Origin: Comamonas sp.
GTDB taxonomy: Bacteria; Pseudomonadota; Gammaproteobacteria; Burkholderiales; Burkholderiaceae_C
Reading direction: 5' to 3'
Assembly: GCA_015478895.1 (NCBI GenBank)
Contig: JADMKK010000011.1
Location: forward strand, 1 to 38,664
DNA: 38,664 bases
Shown: positions 1 to 9,089 of the stretch, in pieces
Layout: every line of letters begins with the position of its first letter
Position numbering within the stretch: the stretch's first letter is position 1
The notes under the pieces: model-generated
What the model was told of the DNA's origin: nothing
The model's input: only the letters and a program-made list of their open reading frames with translations
Databases searched by the model: none
Program-made: the position numbers and the translations under genes

Positions 1-1
1 C

Positions 2-1198
2 GAAATCGTCCAGCCTATCCTGGATGCAAAACCACGGGATAAAGCGACGTTTGAGCGGCAGACCTAGCTGCTGTCCCGCATGGAAAATCTTAAAGTGGTT
101 GCCACTGCCTCTTTGCCTGCCACAACAGATGGAGCGACACCCTTAAAGCTACAGATTGACCGTAAACCGCTCGTGTTTAACGTGTCTGCCGATTTGCGCC
201 AGGGAGACTCCAAAGCGATTGGTACTTTGACGCTCAACGACCCGCTGTGGGAAGGCTCCCAAGTGCAGCTTTCAGGCCTGCTCGAAAAACCTAGCCAAGA
301 ACGCTACGTCTCAGCGACCGTGAATCAATGGCTCAACGCACAAGGCACCACACTGCGCTTGGGCTATTCAGACTTCAAAGGACGGGATAACTTCAACGAC
401 GGTTTTTTGGAAGATCTGACGCACCAACGCAAGCTAGATGTCACGGTAATGCATCCACTGGTCTTGACGTCAAAGACTTCGACGCTGATAGGCGCAGGGG
501 TTTTTGGCCTGGATTATGAGAAAGAATATTTCTATCCGGGCTTTAACTTGGCTATTGACGACATTGAAAAAGTGCGTGGATTACAACTGCATGGCATTTG
601 GCAACGTTCTGATGCGCAGTCGATGCAAAGCCTCACTACCACGCTGACCCGTGGCCTGGATGCATTCGGAGCAGGCCCCGTACGCCGCACCAACTTGAAT
701 CTGCCTCTCAATGACAACCCAGCAAATTTTGAATTCACACGCCTGTCGTTTGATTACGCTTTGCGTTGGAGATTCACCAACTTAATGGGTGCTGCCTTGG
801 GCGTTGGGGGCCAGCTTTCCCCCGATGCGCTGCCAGTCTCAGAGCGTGTTTCATTTGGCGGCAGCCGTTACGCACGCGGCTATCGCAGCGGCGAGGCTGC
901 GGGCGACCAAGGTTTGGGAGCCAGCATAGAAGTCAATCGATTCTTCCCCATAGAGTCCGGGAAGTGGCTCAAAAGCTGGGAGCCCTATGTCAAATATGAA
1001 CAGGCTAAAACCTGGTTCCATACCGAGGGCTTGAAAGGGCAAACGCTCAAATCCACGAGCTTAGGGGTACGACTTAGTGACAGTCGTTACTACGCACTGG
1101 ATGTGTCGGCCTCCAAGCCGCTGGGCGACCCCAGCCCTTACAACCCCGACAAAAAACTGCGCTACAGCCTGACTTTGAGTTATCAGCTCGATTTGTAA
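2..1198 (+). pseudogene. TpsB (ShlB/FhaC/HecB family) two-partner secretion transporter, 5' truncated by the window and interrupted by a stop codon
   Basis: TpsB proteins are outer-membrane beta-barrels of the Omp85 superfamily that export a large TpsA partner after its recognition by periplasmic POTRA domains. From base 80 the frame encodes 372 residues, mostly barrel, with an Omp85 loop-6 type stretch (FGGSRYARGYRSGEA, near residues 259-273) and a C-terminal beta strand ending YQLDL. The same frame is open from base 2 and reads POTRA-like sequence (EIVQPILDAKPRDKATFERQ) up to a TAG at 65-67, then continues LLSRMENLKV. The match on both sides of the TAG suggests a single nonsense change (CAG to TAG is simplest) in a once continuous gene. 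The product from ATG 80 would lack most of the POTRA region and a signal peptide, so it is probably not functional unless the stop is read through. No tpsA gene is visible. Confidence 0.8.
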
Positions 1199-1223
1199 TT
1201 CAAATCCGTGCCGGGCACGAAAC

Positions 1224-1252
1224 GCAGGGCTTGGTGGAAAATCAAGCCCTGC
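1224..1252. terminator. Hairpin between tpsB and nth
   Basis: A perfect 10-bp inverted repeat (GCAGGGCTTG / CAAGCCCTGC) with a 9-nt loop lies 26 bases after the tpsB stop. Only TTTACC follows, so it is a weak intrinsic terminator at best. It ends 15 bases before the nth start. Confidence 0.45.
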
Positions 1253-1267
1253 TTTACCTTGGCCCCC

Positions 1268-1942
1268 ATGAAAAAATCAGAGATCACGCCTTTTTTCTCC
1301 GTCCTGCGCGACGCTAACCCCCACCCCGAAACCGAGCTGGAGTACAGCTCCCACTTTGAGTTGCTGGCCGCCGTACTGCTGTCGGCACAGGCCACCGATG
1401 TCGGTGTGAACAAGGCCACGCGCAAGCTGTTTCCCGTGGCCAATACGCCGCAGGCCATTCTGGATCTGGGTCTGGAAGGGCTGGAGAGCTACATCAAGAC
1501 CATTGGCCTGTACCGCAGCAAAGCCAGGCACTTGATGGCAGCTTGCCGCATCTTGGTGGACAAGCACGGCGGCGTCGTGCCTAGCACCCGCGAAGCGCTG
1601 GAAGAGCTGCCCGGCGTGGGCCGCAAGACCGCCAATGTGGTGCTCAATGTGGGTTTTGGCCAGCCGACCATGGCGGTGGATACCCACATCTTTCGCGTGA
1701 GCAACCGCACCGGGCTGGCGCCGGGCAACAACCCGCTGCAAGTCGAGCAGCAACTGCTGCAGCGCGTACCTGCCGAATTTGCGGTGGATTCGCACCACTG
1801 GCTGATCTTGCTGGGCCGCTATGTCTGCCAGGCGCGCAAGCCGCGCTGCTGGGAATGCCTCGTCAGCCCCTATTGCGACTTTCAACCAAAAACCGAAGCC
1901 CCTGCAGCGCGCAAGTCGCTGCAAAGGGGCAAGCCAGACTAA
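1268..1942 (+). CDS. nth: Endonuclease III (DNA glycosylase/AP lyase)
   Basis: Base-excision repair enzyme that removes oxidised pyrimidines and cuts the abasic site. The 224-residue product aligns with E. coli Nth almost without gaps. The helix-hairpin-helix LPGVGRKTANVVLN carries the catalytic Lys120, VDTHIF carries Asp138, and Cys187, Cys194, Cys197 and Cys203 form the C-X6-C-X2-C-X5-C [4Fe-4S] site; all have the same numbers as in E. coli. ATG 1268 is chosen because the alignment starts there; an in-frame ATG at 1208 would add 20 unrelated residues. No good ribosome binding site is visible. The TAA stop overlaps the stop of the convergent tctA gene by 3-4 bases. Confidence 0.96.
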   Translation: MKKSEITPFFSVLRDANPHPETELEYSSHFELLAAVLLSAQATDVGVNKATRKLFPVANTPQAILDLGLEGLESYIKTIGLYRSKARHLMAACRILVDKHGGVVPSTREALEELPGVGRKTANVVLNVGFGQPTMAVDTHIFRVSNRTGLAPGNNPLQVEQQLLQRVPAEFAVDSHHWLILLGRYVCQARKPRCWECLVSPYCDFQPKTEAPAARKSLQRGKPD

Positions 1943-3459
1943 TTGGCCAGTGGCACATTGCGGGCATCGCGCTTGGCAGCCCAGTGCTGCAGCATGCGCG
2001 GCAAAATCAGCATGAGCAGCACGACGATGACCAGCGTCAACGACATGGGCCGCTGCAGGAAAATCATGAAGCTGCCCTCCCCAATGGCTACCGCATTGCG
2101 CAACTGTGCTTCTGCCAAGGGGCCCAAAATCATGCCCACCACCACAGGGGCCGTGGGAAAGTCAAAGCGGCGCATCAACACGCCCAGCAGGCCAATGCCG
2201 TAGAGCAAGAACAAATCGAAGGTGCTCTGGCGCATGCCATAGGCACCGACTGTGGCAAAGATCAAGATCCCCGCATACAGCTGCGGACGTGGAATTTTGA
2301 GCAGTTTGACCCAGAGCCCCACCATGGGCAGGTTCAGCACCAGCAGCATCAAGTTACCGATGTACAGCGAAGCAATCAGCGCCCAGACCAAGGCACCAGC
2401 ACTGGTAAACAACTGCGGGCCAGGGTTGATACCGTAATTCTGGAATGCGCCCAACAACACTGCGGTGGTATTGCTGGTGGGAATGCCCAAGGTGAGCAGC
2501 GGAATCAGCGCAGCCGTTACGGTGGCGTTGTTGGCCGCTTCCGGGCCGGCCACGCCTTCGATGGCGCCTTGGTGACCAAACTCCGCCTTGTTGTCGCCCT
2601 TGGCCAGTTTTTTCTCGGTGGCATAGCTCAGAAAGGTCGGGATTTCCGTGCCGCCCGCAGGAATGCAGCCAAATGGCGCGCCGATAGCCGTGCCGCGCAG
2701 CCATGCGGGGATGGAGCGCTTCCAGTCGCGCGCCGTCATATGTACCCTGGTAACTTTGTTCTGCGAGGGCACGACCTTGCCTTCATACAGGGCGGCATAC
2801 AGCACTTCAGCCACCGCGAACAGGCCGACCGCCACCAGCACAATGTCGATGCCATCCATCAACTCCATCTTGCCGCCGGTGTAACGCGCCGCGCCGGTGA
2901 TCTGGTCCATGCCGATGCAGCCCAGACCCAGGCCTACGAACAGCGACGTCATGCCGCGCAAGCTGCTTTGGCCGAGCACAGCGCTGACCGTCGTGAACGC
3001 CAGCACCATGAGCATGAAGTATTCGGGCGGGCCCAGCTTGACGGCAAACTCAGCCACCGTGGGTGCAAACAGCGTGACGATGACTGTCGCGACCGTACCG
3101 GCCAGAAAAGAGCCGATGGCCGCCGTAGCCAGGGCCGCGCCTGCGCGACCGCTCTTGGCCATTTTGTTGCCTTCCATGGCCGTGACCATGCTGGCAGTTT
3201 CACCGGGCGTGTTCAGCAGAATCGACGTGGTCGAGCCGCCATACATTGCGCCGTAGTAAATGCCGGAGAAAAAGATCATGGAGGCCGTGATCTCTACTTT
3301 CGCGGTAATGGGCAGCAGCATTGCCACCGCCACCGCCGGGCCAATGCCTGGCAACACGCCAACAGCTGTGCCCAAAGCGCACCCCAGCAACGCCCACAGC
3401 AGGTTGACCGGCGTCACCGCCGTGGCAAAGCCTTGCATCAATGCGTCAAAAATTTCCAT
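1939..3459 (-). CDS. tctA: Tripartite tricarboxylate transporter, large permease subunit TctA
   Basis: Large membrane subunit of a TTT-family secondary transporter that takes up citrate or related carboxylates with a periplasmic binding protein. The 506-residue product has about a dozen hydrophobic segments and the family pattern near the N-terminus ([20 protein letters not shown], then [12 protein letters not shown]). Glycine-rich stretches such as [19 protein letters not shown] and [15 protein letters not shown] are typical of TctA. ATG 3459 overlaps the tctB stop as ATGA, implying translational coupling; a GTG three codons upstream (3468) is possible. Last gene of tctC-tctB-tctA. The substrate cannot be told from sequence. 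Confidence 0.93.
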   Translation of the reverse strand: MEIFDALMQGFATAVTPVNLLWALLGCALGTAVGVLPGIGPAVAVAMLLPITAKVEITASMIFFSGIYYGAMYGGSTTSILLNTPGETASMVTAMEGNKMAKSGRAGAALATAAIGSFLAGTVATVIVTLFAPTVAEFAVKLGPPEYFMLMVLAFTTVSAVLGQSSLRGMTSLFVGLGLGCIGMDQITGAARYTGGKMELMDGIDIVLVAVGLFAVAEVLYAALYEGKVVPSQNKVTRVHMTARDWKRSIPAWLRGTAIGAPFGCIPAGGTEIPTFLSYATEKKLAKGDNKAEFGHQGAIEGVAGPEAANNATVTAALIPLLTLGIPTSNTTAVLLGAFQNYGINPGPQLFTSAGALVWALIASLYIGNLMLLVLNLPMVGLWVKLLKIPRPQLYAGILIFATVGAYGMRQSTFDLFLLYGIGLLGVLMRRFDFPTAPVVVGMILGPLAEAQLRNAVAIGEGSFMIFLQRPMSLTLVIVVLLMLILPRMLQHWAAKRDARNVPLAN

Positions 3460-4013
3460 CACAGCCACCCCGTTTCTGTCAGGCCCGGCAGGCTGATGGC
3501 CAAAAACTGGGTGAACATCCAGAACACAGGCGCAGCAATTGCCAGCCCAATCAACGCGTCTTTGCCCAACGCTTTACCGCTCAGGGTGTTGGCCTGGCCT
3601 TGCGAGCGGCGCAGTCCCTGCACGGCCAGGGTAAAGCACAGGGTGCAACTGACAATAAAGCCCACATGCTCAATCAATCCTGCGTTGAGCAGCAAGCCCG
3701 CAGACACCCAGACAAAAGAGCCCACATCCGCCTGCGCGCTGCCGCCGGGCTCTCCCGCTTGGCGATAGCCGCCGGTCAAGGCTTCCCAGATCAGCCAAGC
3801 GCCGCAGAGCGCCAGCACCACGGCGCACAGCCACGGTAAAAAGCTCGCACCCACGCCGCTGTAACCGGCATCACCCGGGATCATGCTGGCACCAATGGCC
3901 AGCCCAATGGCAACGATGATGACACCGGCACCCACAGCCGCTTGCCAGCGGGCAGACGGCACAGCACTAGACACTTGCCGAGACTCGGGTGCCGCTTGAA
4001 AGCTCTCAGACAT
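3459..4013 (-). CDS. tctB: Tripartite tricarboxylate transporter, small membrane subunit TctB
   Basis: Small, poorly conserved membrane subunit of the TTT transporter. The 184-residue product has four hydrophobic segments: about residues 24-46 after a polar N-terminus, then about 60-75, 105-130 and 150-175. This is the usual TctB plan. An AAGGAG ribosome binding site lies about 8 bases before ATG 4013. It sits between tctC and tctA and its stop overlaps the tctA ATG. Identification rests on topology, size and position more than on motifs. Confidence 0.88.
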   Translation of the reverse strand: MSESFQAAPESRQVSSAVPSARWQAAVGAGVIIVAIGLAIGASMIPGDAGYSGVGASFLPWLCAVVLALCGAWLIWEALTGGYRQAGEPGGSAQADVGSFVWVSAGLLLNAGLIEHVGFIVSCTLCFTLAVQGLRRSQGQANTLSGKALGKDALIGLAIAAPVFWMFTQFLAISLPGLTETGWL

Positions 4014-4031
4014 GCAGAGCTCCTTTATGAA

Positions 4032-4084
4032 GAAAATAGGGCGCTAGCCCTTATAAATAAAGGGCTAGCAGCTATCAATAAAGC
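4032..4084. repeat. Palindromic intergenic repeat between tctC and tctB
   Basis: GCTAGCCCTT (4043-4052) and AAGGGCTAGC (4060-4069) form a perfect 10-bp stem around a 7-nt A/T loop, with A/T-rich flanks. The right flank read on the minus strand is TTGATAGCTGCTAGCCCTT, which resembles the arms at 8993-9089, 21150-21250 and 33299-33393. It could reduce transcription or stabilise mRNA between tctC and tctB. Confidence 0.6.
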
Positions 4085-4118
4085 AAACCACTGCGCAGTG
4101 GCTTGGGCCTGCTGCGCC

Positions 4119-5084
4119 TTACACCATGCCTGCGCGGGTCATGGTGTCTTGCAGGCTGGCGAACTCCTTGTCGACAAAGCTGGCGAATTCGTCGCCCGCC
4201 AGCCATGCAGGCGTCCAGTCATTTTTCTTGAGCGCCTCTTGCCACGCCGCGCTCTTGGTGGCTTTTTCTAACTTGGCGACCAGTTCATCGCGCTGGGACT
4301 TCGACAAGCCGGGAGCGCCGTAGACGCCGCGCCAGTTGCCAATTTCCACGTCAATGCCTTGCTCTTTGAGCGTGGGCGTATCCAGCGAAGCCAGGCGCTC
4401 GGGTGAAGTCACACCGATGGGCGTCATCTTGCCGGTGGCGATGTACTCGGCAAACTCGCTCAGGCCGCTGCCACCAATGGTGACGTTGCCGCCCAAGATG
4501 GCCGAAATGGCCTCCCCGCCTCCGCGAAACGCCACATAGTTGATCTTGGCGGGGTCTACACCCACCGCTTTGGCAATCATGGCCGCTGCAATGTGTTCGG
4601 TGGAACCCCGCGAGCCGCCGCCCCATTTGACGCTGCCAGGGTCTTTTTTGAGCTGCGCCACAACTTCGCCCATGTTCTTGAACGGCGAATTGGCCGGCAG
4701 CACAAACACGTTGTATTCGCTGGTAATGCGGGCCAAGGGCGTGACTTGCTTGAGCGTCACCGGAGGCTTGCCCGTAATGATGCCGCCCAGCATGACGGCG
4801 CCCATCACCATCATGGCGTTGGGATCGTTCTTGCTGCCATTGACAAACTGCGCCAGTCCAATGGCACCGGCTGCGCCGCCCTTGTTGTCGTAAGTGACGG
4901 AAGAGGCCACACCGGCATCTTGCAAAGCCTTGCCCAGGGCACGGCCGGTGCTGTCCCAACCGCCACCCGGGTTGGCGGGCAGCATCATCTTCATGGCAAT
5001 GGCTTGTTGCGCCCAGCTGGCCTGGGGCAGTAAACCGGCAGCGGCCATGGCTGCCATGCTCTTTAAAAAGGTATCGCGTCGCAT
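4119..5084 (-). CDS. tctC: Tripartite tricarboxylate transporter substrate-binding protein TctC
   Basis: Periplasmic solute receptor of the TTT system (Bug/TctC fold), 321 residues. The N-terminus MRRDTFLKSMAAMAAAGLLP then QASWAQ is a signal peptide with two arginines and an Ala-X-Ala-like cleavage site. Family stretches include MMLPANPGGGWDSTGRALGKAL, the glycine-rich NKGGAAGAIGLAQF and WRGVYGAPGLS. ATG 5084 is chosen because AGGAGA lies 7 bases upstream and the product then starts at the signal peptide; longer in-frame starts add unrelated sequence. It is the first gene of the transporter operon and is divergent from tctDE, its probable regulators. Confidence 0.93.
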   Translation of the reverse strand: MRRDTFLKSMAAMAAAGLLPQASWAQQAIAMKMMLPANPGGGWDSTGRALGKALQDAGVASSVTYDNKGGAAGAIGLAQFVNGSKNDPNAMMVMGAVMLGGIITGKPPVTLKQVTPLARITSEYNVFVLPANSPFKNMGEVVAQLKKDPGSVKWGGGSRGSTEHIAAAMIAKAVGVDPAKINYVAFRGGGEAISAILGGNVTIGGSGLSEFAEYIATGKMTPIGVTSPERLASLDTPTLKEQGIDVEIGNWRGVYGAPGLSKSQRDELVAKLEKATKSAAWQEALKKNDWTPAWLAGDEFASFVDKEFASLQDTMTRAGMV

Positions 5085-5151
5085 GCATCGTCTCCTGTGT
5101 AGGTATGGATTGTCAGGATGGGCTGTGCAAGCCGTGGCCTGGACTGCTTGA

Positions 5152-5177
5152 CCCGCATGATGCGGGACAGCGCTGTC
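5152..5177. promoter_or_regulatory. Two palindromes in the divergent tctC/tctD control region
   Basis: The 174-base gap between tctC and tctD holds CCCGCATGATGCGGG (5152-5166) and, sharing one base, the perfect 12-base palindrome GACAGCGCTGTC (5166-5177). The position suits an operator serving both promoters, for example for TctD. OmpR-type regulators usually bind direct repeats, so these could also be simple hairpins. Confidence 0.35.
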
Positions 5178-5258
5178 AATTGGCTGTCCTGCCAGCACCG
5201 TGAAAACCCGCACCCCGGCGCCGATGGCAGCGCCCTGTGCAGTGCTAATGTGCGCGCC

Positions 5259-5957
5259 ATGCATATTCTTTTGGTGGAAGACGATACAGCCATGCGCGCC
5301 AGCCTGGAGCGCGCCCTCACGCGCCGTGGCATGCAAGTGAGCATGTGTGCAGATGGACTGCAGGCGGTTCTCCAGTGGCAAAGTCTGCAGCCTGATGCGG
5401 TGGTGCTGGACCTCAGCTTGCCGGGGCTGGACGGCTTGCAGGTTTTGGAGAGCATGCGCGCCCAGCGTTCGATCACCCCAGTGCTGATTCTCACGGCGCG
5501 CGGCACGGTGGGCGACCGCGTGCTCGGCCTCAATGCGGGTGCTGATGACTATCTGGCCAAGCCTTTTGATCTGGATGAACTGGAAGCGCGGCTGCGCGCC
5601 CTGGTGCGGCGCTCACCGCACCCAGCGACAGCGGCAGCCTCCACCCAAGACACCGTTTTTGGCACCTTGCGCCTTGATCGCAGCAGTGGAGCGGTGTACC
5701 ACTTGGGCGAAGCCATGGACTTCACCCCCCGTGAGCGGGCATTGATGCTGGCCCTGCTGGCACGCCCCGGTCAGGCACTGGCCAAAGAGCGGCTGTATGA
5801 ACTGGTCTTTCCCGGTGAAGTGGAGGTGAAGTACGAGGCCATTGAGGTGGTGGTCTACCGGCTGCGCAAAAAACTGGCGGGCACGGGCATTGACCTGGTG
5901 ACGCTGCGCGGACTGGGCTACCTGCTCAAACCCACTTCAGCCACCACCACGCTTTGA
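5259..5957 (+). CDS. tctD: Response regulator of the OmpR family, TctD-like
   Basis: DNA-binding half of a two-component system, 232 residues. The receiver domain (about 1-115) has the acidic pair ED at 7-8, the phospho-acceptor Asp51 in VVLDLSLPGLDG, the conserved Thr in LTARG and Lys in YLAKPFDLDEL. The winged-helix output domain (about 130-225) contains FTPRERALMLALL and VVYRLRKKL. ATG 5259 begins at the first strand of the receiver fold (MHILLVEDD). The gene is divergent from tctCBA and its stop meets the start of the kinase gene, so the pair most likely controls the transporter in response to its substrate, as for TctD/TctE of Salmonella. Confidence 0.88.
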   Translation: MHILLVEDDTAMRASLERALTRRGMQVSMCADGLQAVLQWQSLQPDAVVLDLSLPGLDGLQVLESMRAQRSITPVLILTARGTVGDRVLGLNAGADDYLAKPFDLDELEARLRALVRRSPHPATAAASTQDTVFGTLRLDRSSGAVYHLGEAMDFTPRERALMLALLARPGQALAKERLYELVFPGEVEVKYEAIEVVVYRLRKKLAGTGIDLVTLRGLGYLLKPTSATTTL

Positions 5958-5959
5958 CG

Positions 5960-7396
5960 ATGCCCATGCAGCCTGCCTCCCGCACCTGGTCTTTGAGAAG
6001 GCAATTACTCACAGGCATTTTGCTGCCCGTCACGGCCTGTATTACCTTCAACATCTGGTGGGACTACGGCTCCTCCCTCGAAGTGCTGCACACCGCCTAT
6101 GACCGCAGCCTGCTGGCTTCTGCCAAAACCATCAGCGAGCAACTCACTGTGGAAGGCTATGACGAGCACGCACACATTGAGGCCACAGTGCCCTACTCTG
6201 CTCTGGAAGCGTTTGAAGCCGACACGCAAACGCGCATGTACTACCGCGTCTCCAGCATGAACGGTGCGCTGATTTCTGGCTTTGAAGACTTGCCGGCCTG
6301 GCAAGGCCAGATACCAGCACAGCCACCGTTTGCGGCTTTGGTTGATTTTTACGACAGCACGTTTCGCGATCAGCCCGTGCGCATTGCCGTGCTTTTGCAA
6401 CCCGTAGCCAGCGCCACGGGGCGCGGCATGGCCGTCATTCAGGTGGCAGAAACCTTGCAGCTGCGCCGCAACCCTGCCTGGCGCTTGCTGACAGAAACCA
6501 TCTGGCAACACGGTGTGCTGTTGCTGCTCATCGCGGGCACTGTGCTGATTGTCGTTCAGCGTGTCACGCGCCCCGTGCGCGAGGTGGGCGATGCCATGGG
6601 GCAGCGCACCTCCAATGAGTTGCGCCCCATCCACCTCACCTCGGTGCCGCGCGAATTGCAACCGCTCATGGATGGCATGAACCGCGTTATGGAACGCTTG
6701 CGCCTGCTGCTGACCTACCAAAAGCGGTTTGTACGCGATGCCTCTCACCAGTTGCGCACCCCGCTGGCCGTGTTGAAAGTGCAAGTGCAATCGGCACGCC
6801 GTGGTGACTTGCCGGCGCAAGAAGCGCTGCAAGAAATTGAAGCCACCGTAGACCGCGCGACCCAGCTGGCCAACCAGATGCTGTCCTTGGCCAAGGTGGA
6901 GCAAATGCGCCAGCACGAAGCACCTGTCACGGCCTGGGATGCCATCGTGCGCGAAGTTGCGCTGGATCTGGCCCCGCTGATTGCCGATAAATTGCTGGAT
7001 TTTGAGCTGCAGGCCGACATCCCCACGCCGGTGCAAGCGCACGAATGGATGCTGCGTGAATTGGTGCGCAACCTGCTGCACAACGCCATTCGCCACGCAC
7101 CTTTGGGCAGCAGCCTGCTGGTGGTGCTGCAGCCCACCGCAGTGCAAAGCGCGCCCGCCCAAGCGAGCTTGCACATCACCGACCAGGGCCCGGGCCTGCC
7201 CGCCGAGCTGCTGGAGCGCCTGTACGAGCCCTTTTCTGCCGGAGACAGCCGCAACGGCTCCGGCTTGGGCCTGGCGATCTGCATGGAAATTGTGCAAGCC
7301 TTGGGCGGCGCACTGGAGCTGCGCAATCGCGGCCTTGCCGGGCGAAATACCGGCTTACAAGCCACCGCGACCCTGGCACTGGCTCGTACGACTTAA
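5960..7396 (+). CDS. tctE: Sensor histidine kinase, TctE-like
   Basis: Inner-membrane sensor kinase, 478 residues from ATG 5960. A TTG at 5954 overlapping the tctD stop would add two residues. One membrane segment near residues 15-30 and another near 180-200 bracket a periplasmic sensor region of the 2CSK type. The DHp helix carries His263 in DASHQLRTPLAVLK, and the ATPase domain has an N box (NLLHNAIRHAP), a G1 box (DQGPGLP) and a G2 box (NGSGLGLAI). It should phosphorylate TctD when an external carboxylate is present; the ligand is unknown. Confidence 0.88.
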   Translation: MPMQPASRTWSLRRQLLTGILLPVTACITFNIWWDYGSSLEVLHTAYDRSLLASAKTISEQLTVEGYDEHAHIEATVPYSALEAFEADTQTRMYYRVSSMNGALISGFEDLPAWQGQIPAQPPFAALVDFYDSTFRDQPVRIAVLLQPVASATGRGMAVIQVAETLQLRRNPAWRLLTETIWQHGVLLLLIAGTVLIVVQRVTRPVREVGDAMGQRTSNELRPIHLTSVPRELQPLMDGMNRVMERLRLLLTYQKRFVRDASHQLRTPLAVLKVQVQSARRGDLPAQEALQEIEATVDRATQLANQMLSLAKVEQMRQHEAPVTAWDAIVREVALDLAPLIADKLLDFELQADIPTPVQAHEWMLRELVRNLLHNAIRHAPLGSSLLVVLQPTAVQSAPAQASLHITDQGPGLPAELLERLYEPFSAGDSRNGSGLGLAICMEIVQALGGALELRNRGLAGRNTGLQATATLALARTT

Positions 7397-7675
7397 ATCT
7401 GGCGCATTGACCCACACCGCAGGGGCCTATACCCCAACACACTTCATGGAGATAGGGGCTGCATTGCGGCTGTGGCTGCGCACACGCCACGCCAGATCGC
7501 ATGGCTGTTTGGTTGCCAGCTACGCATTGCATAGCGCTCTCATGTAAGACATAAATTGCAAGAAAGCCCAGATAGGGCAAGGGCCTTGCGCTATCAAAAA
7601 AGGATTCACAATCGCCCGCTTGCAATGATTTGCAACGCAGCCAAAACATTTCACATCACAGGCGAGGAATCAGGA
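7397..7675. other. Intergenic region upstream of the NADH dehydrogenase gene
   Basis: No gene is seen in these 279 bases. Bases 7579-7603 read AAGGGCCTTGCGCTATC then a run of A; the complementary strand (TTTTTTGATAGCGC then AAGGCCCTT) resembles one arm of the palindromic repeats elsewhere in the window, so it may be a degenerate copy. The promoter of the downstream gene should lie here but no convincing -35/-10 pair was found. Confidence 0.3.
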
Positions 7676-8989
7676 ATGGGTGTTCAAGAACAAGTGCAAG
7701 TGCAAGCAGCGCGGGTGCTGATAGTCGGCGGCGGCGTCGCAGGTTTGGAGATTGCCTCTGCATTGGGCAAGCTGGGAGACTCCCACATTGCTTCGGTCAC
7801 TCTGGTCGATGCCGATTCCGCCCACGTCTGGAAGCCCATGTTGCACACCATTGCAGCAGGCACGCGCGATCTGGCGCAGCAGCAAACCACTTACCTAGCG
7901 CAAGCCACCGACGCGCACTTTGCCTACCAGCCCGGAGCCATGTCACAACTGGACCGTGCCGCCAAGGAAATCGTGCTGGACCCCATCATTTCGGAAGACG
8001 GCTGCGAGGTGGTTCCGGCGCGCCGCATTGGCTACGACAAACTGGTGATTGCAGTGGGCAGCGGTGCTAATGACTTTGGCACGCCCGGCGTGCTGGAGCA
8101 CTGCTACATGATCGATTCGCGCCGCAAGGCCGATGACTTCAACCAGGAAATCCGCCTGCGCATGCTGCGCGGCATGACGGAAGGCGAGACCCTGCAAGTG
8201 GCCATCGTCGGTGCCGGGGCGACGGGCGTGGAGCTGGCGGCAGAGCTGGTGCAGCTGTCCGAAAGTGCCGAAGCCTATGGTGCACTGGGCAAGGCGGCCA
8301 AATTCCGCATCGTGCTGATTGAAGCGGGCGGGCGCATTCTGCCCAGCTTTCCCGAAGAGATTTCAATTGCCACGCAAAAGCGCCTGGAGAAGCTCGGCGT
8401 TCAAGTGCTGGTCAATCGCAAAGTGCAAGCTGCCTGTGCCGACGGCCTGGTGCTGGACGGCCAAGAGCTGGTGCCCGCAGGTTTGAGCGTGTGGGCCGCT
8501 GGCGTGAAGGCGCCGGATTTTCTGTCCACGCTGGGGCTGCCGACCACACGCGGTAACCAGTTGATCGTCAATGACGACCTGCAGACTGCCGACCCCGATA
8601 TTTACGCCGTGGGCGATTGCGCCAGCTACACCCTGCCGGGGCAAACCCAGCCGCTGCCCCCCACTGCCCAGGTGGCACACCAGCAAGCGCAATATCTGAT
8701 TGAGTTGCTGCCCAAAGTGCTGGCCAGCCGCCAGCCCTATGCGGGCAAAGGCTTTGCCTACCGAGACTTTGGGGCACTAGTTTCGCTGGCCCATTACGAC
8801 GCTTACGGCTCGCTGGGCAAATTTGGATTGTTCAACGGCGGTGTCATCAAAGGCCGCTTGGCCATGCTCAGCCACATCTGGCTGTACCGTTCGCACCAGG
8901 CGCGCCTGTATGGCTTTTGGCGCGGCGGTTTACTGTGGCTGGTGGATTTGATGAACTCCCGCTTGCGCCCCACCATTCGCCTCGACTAA
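7676..8989 (+). CDS. ndh: FAD-dependent NAD(P)H oxidoreductase, type II NADH:quinone dehydrogenase family
   Basis: Single-subunit flavoenzyme that passes electrons from NADH to quinone without pumping protons. The 437-residue product has an N-terminal FAD site (VLIVGGGVAGLEIASAL), a second Rossmann motif for NADH (AIVGAGATGVELAAEL, near residues 175-190), the FAD motif IYAVGDCA near 318-325, and AQVAHQQAQYL soon after, as in NDH-2. The C-terminus (YGFWRGGLLWLVDLMNSRL) is amphipathic and would anchor it to the inner membrane face. ATG 7676 is chosen for the nearby purine-rich GAGGAATCAGGA and because the FAD motif follows after about 13 residues; an in-frame ATG at 7625 is possible. Confidence 0.85.
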   Translation: MGVQEQVQVQAARVLIVGGGVAGLEIASALGKLGDSHIASVTLVDADSAHVWKPMLHTIAAGTRDLAQQQTTYLAQATDAHFAYQPGAMSQLDRAAKEIVLDPIISEDGCEVVPARRIGYDKLVIAVGSGANDFGTPGVLEHCYMIDSRRKADDFNQEIRLRMLRGMTEGETLQVAIVGAGATGVELAAELVQLSESAEAYGALGKAAKFRIVLIEAGGRILPSFPEEISIATQKRLEKLGVQVLVNRKVQAACADGLVLDGQELVPAGLSVWAAGVKAPDFLSTLGLPTTRGNQLIVNDDLQTADPDIYAVGDCASYTLPGQTQPLPPTAQVAHQQAQYLIELLPKVLASRQPYAGKGFAYRDFGALVSLAHYDAYGSLGKFGLFNGGVIKGRLAMLSHIWLYRSHQARLYGFWRGGLLWLVDLMNSRLRPTIRLD

Positions 8990-8992
8990 ATC

Positions 8993-9089
8993 TAAAAAAA
9001 GGAGCTGCTTGCCCATGTAGAACTTCACTTTGAAGGTGTTTCACCTCGCAAAGTGAGAGCTGTCAACGGCAAGTAGCTCCTATTTTTTT
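8993..9089. terminator. Bidirectional terminator and palindromic repeat between ndh and cobT
   Basis: GGAGCTGCTTGCC (9001-9013) pairs with GGCAAGTAGCTCC (9068-9080), 13 bp with one G-U pair. Inside it CACTTTG (9026-9032) pairs with CAAAGTG (9049-9055) and AGGTG with CACCT. A runs of 7 precede and T runs of 7 follow, so it should terminate both the plus-strand ndh and the minus-strand cobT transcripts. The arms resemble those of the other intergenic palindromes. Confidence 0.8.

Noticed and set aside
1208..1267. A longer N-terminus for endonuclease III
   Set aside because: The extra 20 residues are unlike the family, and the residue numbers match E. coli only with the start at 1268.
1855..3768. 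A 637-codon open frame on the plus strand, rich in Gln, His and Arg
   Set aside because: It is antisense to tctA and tctB, which match known families. Its composition is what the complementary strand of such genes gives, and it has no recognisable domain.
6005..7297. A 430-codon open frame on the minus strand
   Set aside because: It is antisense to the tctE histidine kinase, whose H, N and G boxes are clear.
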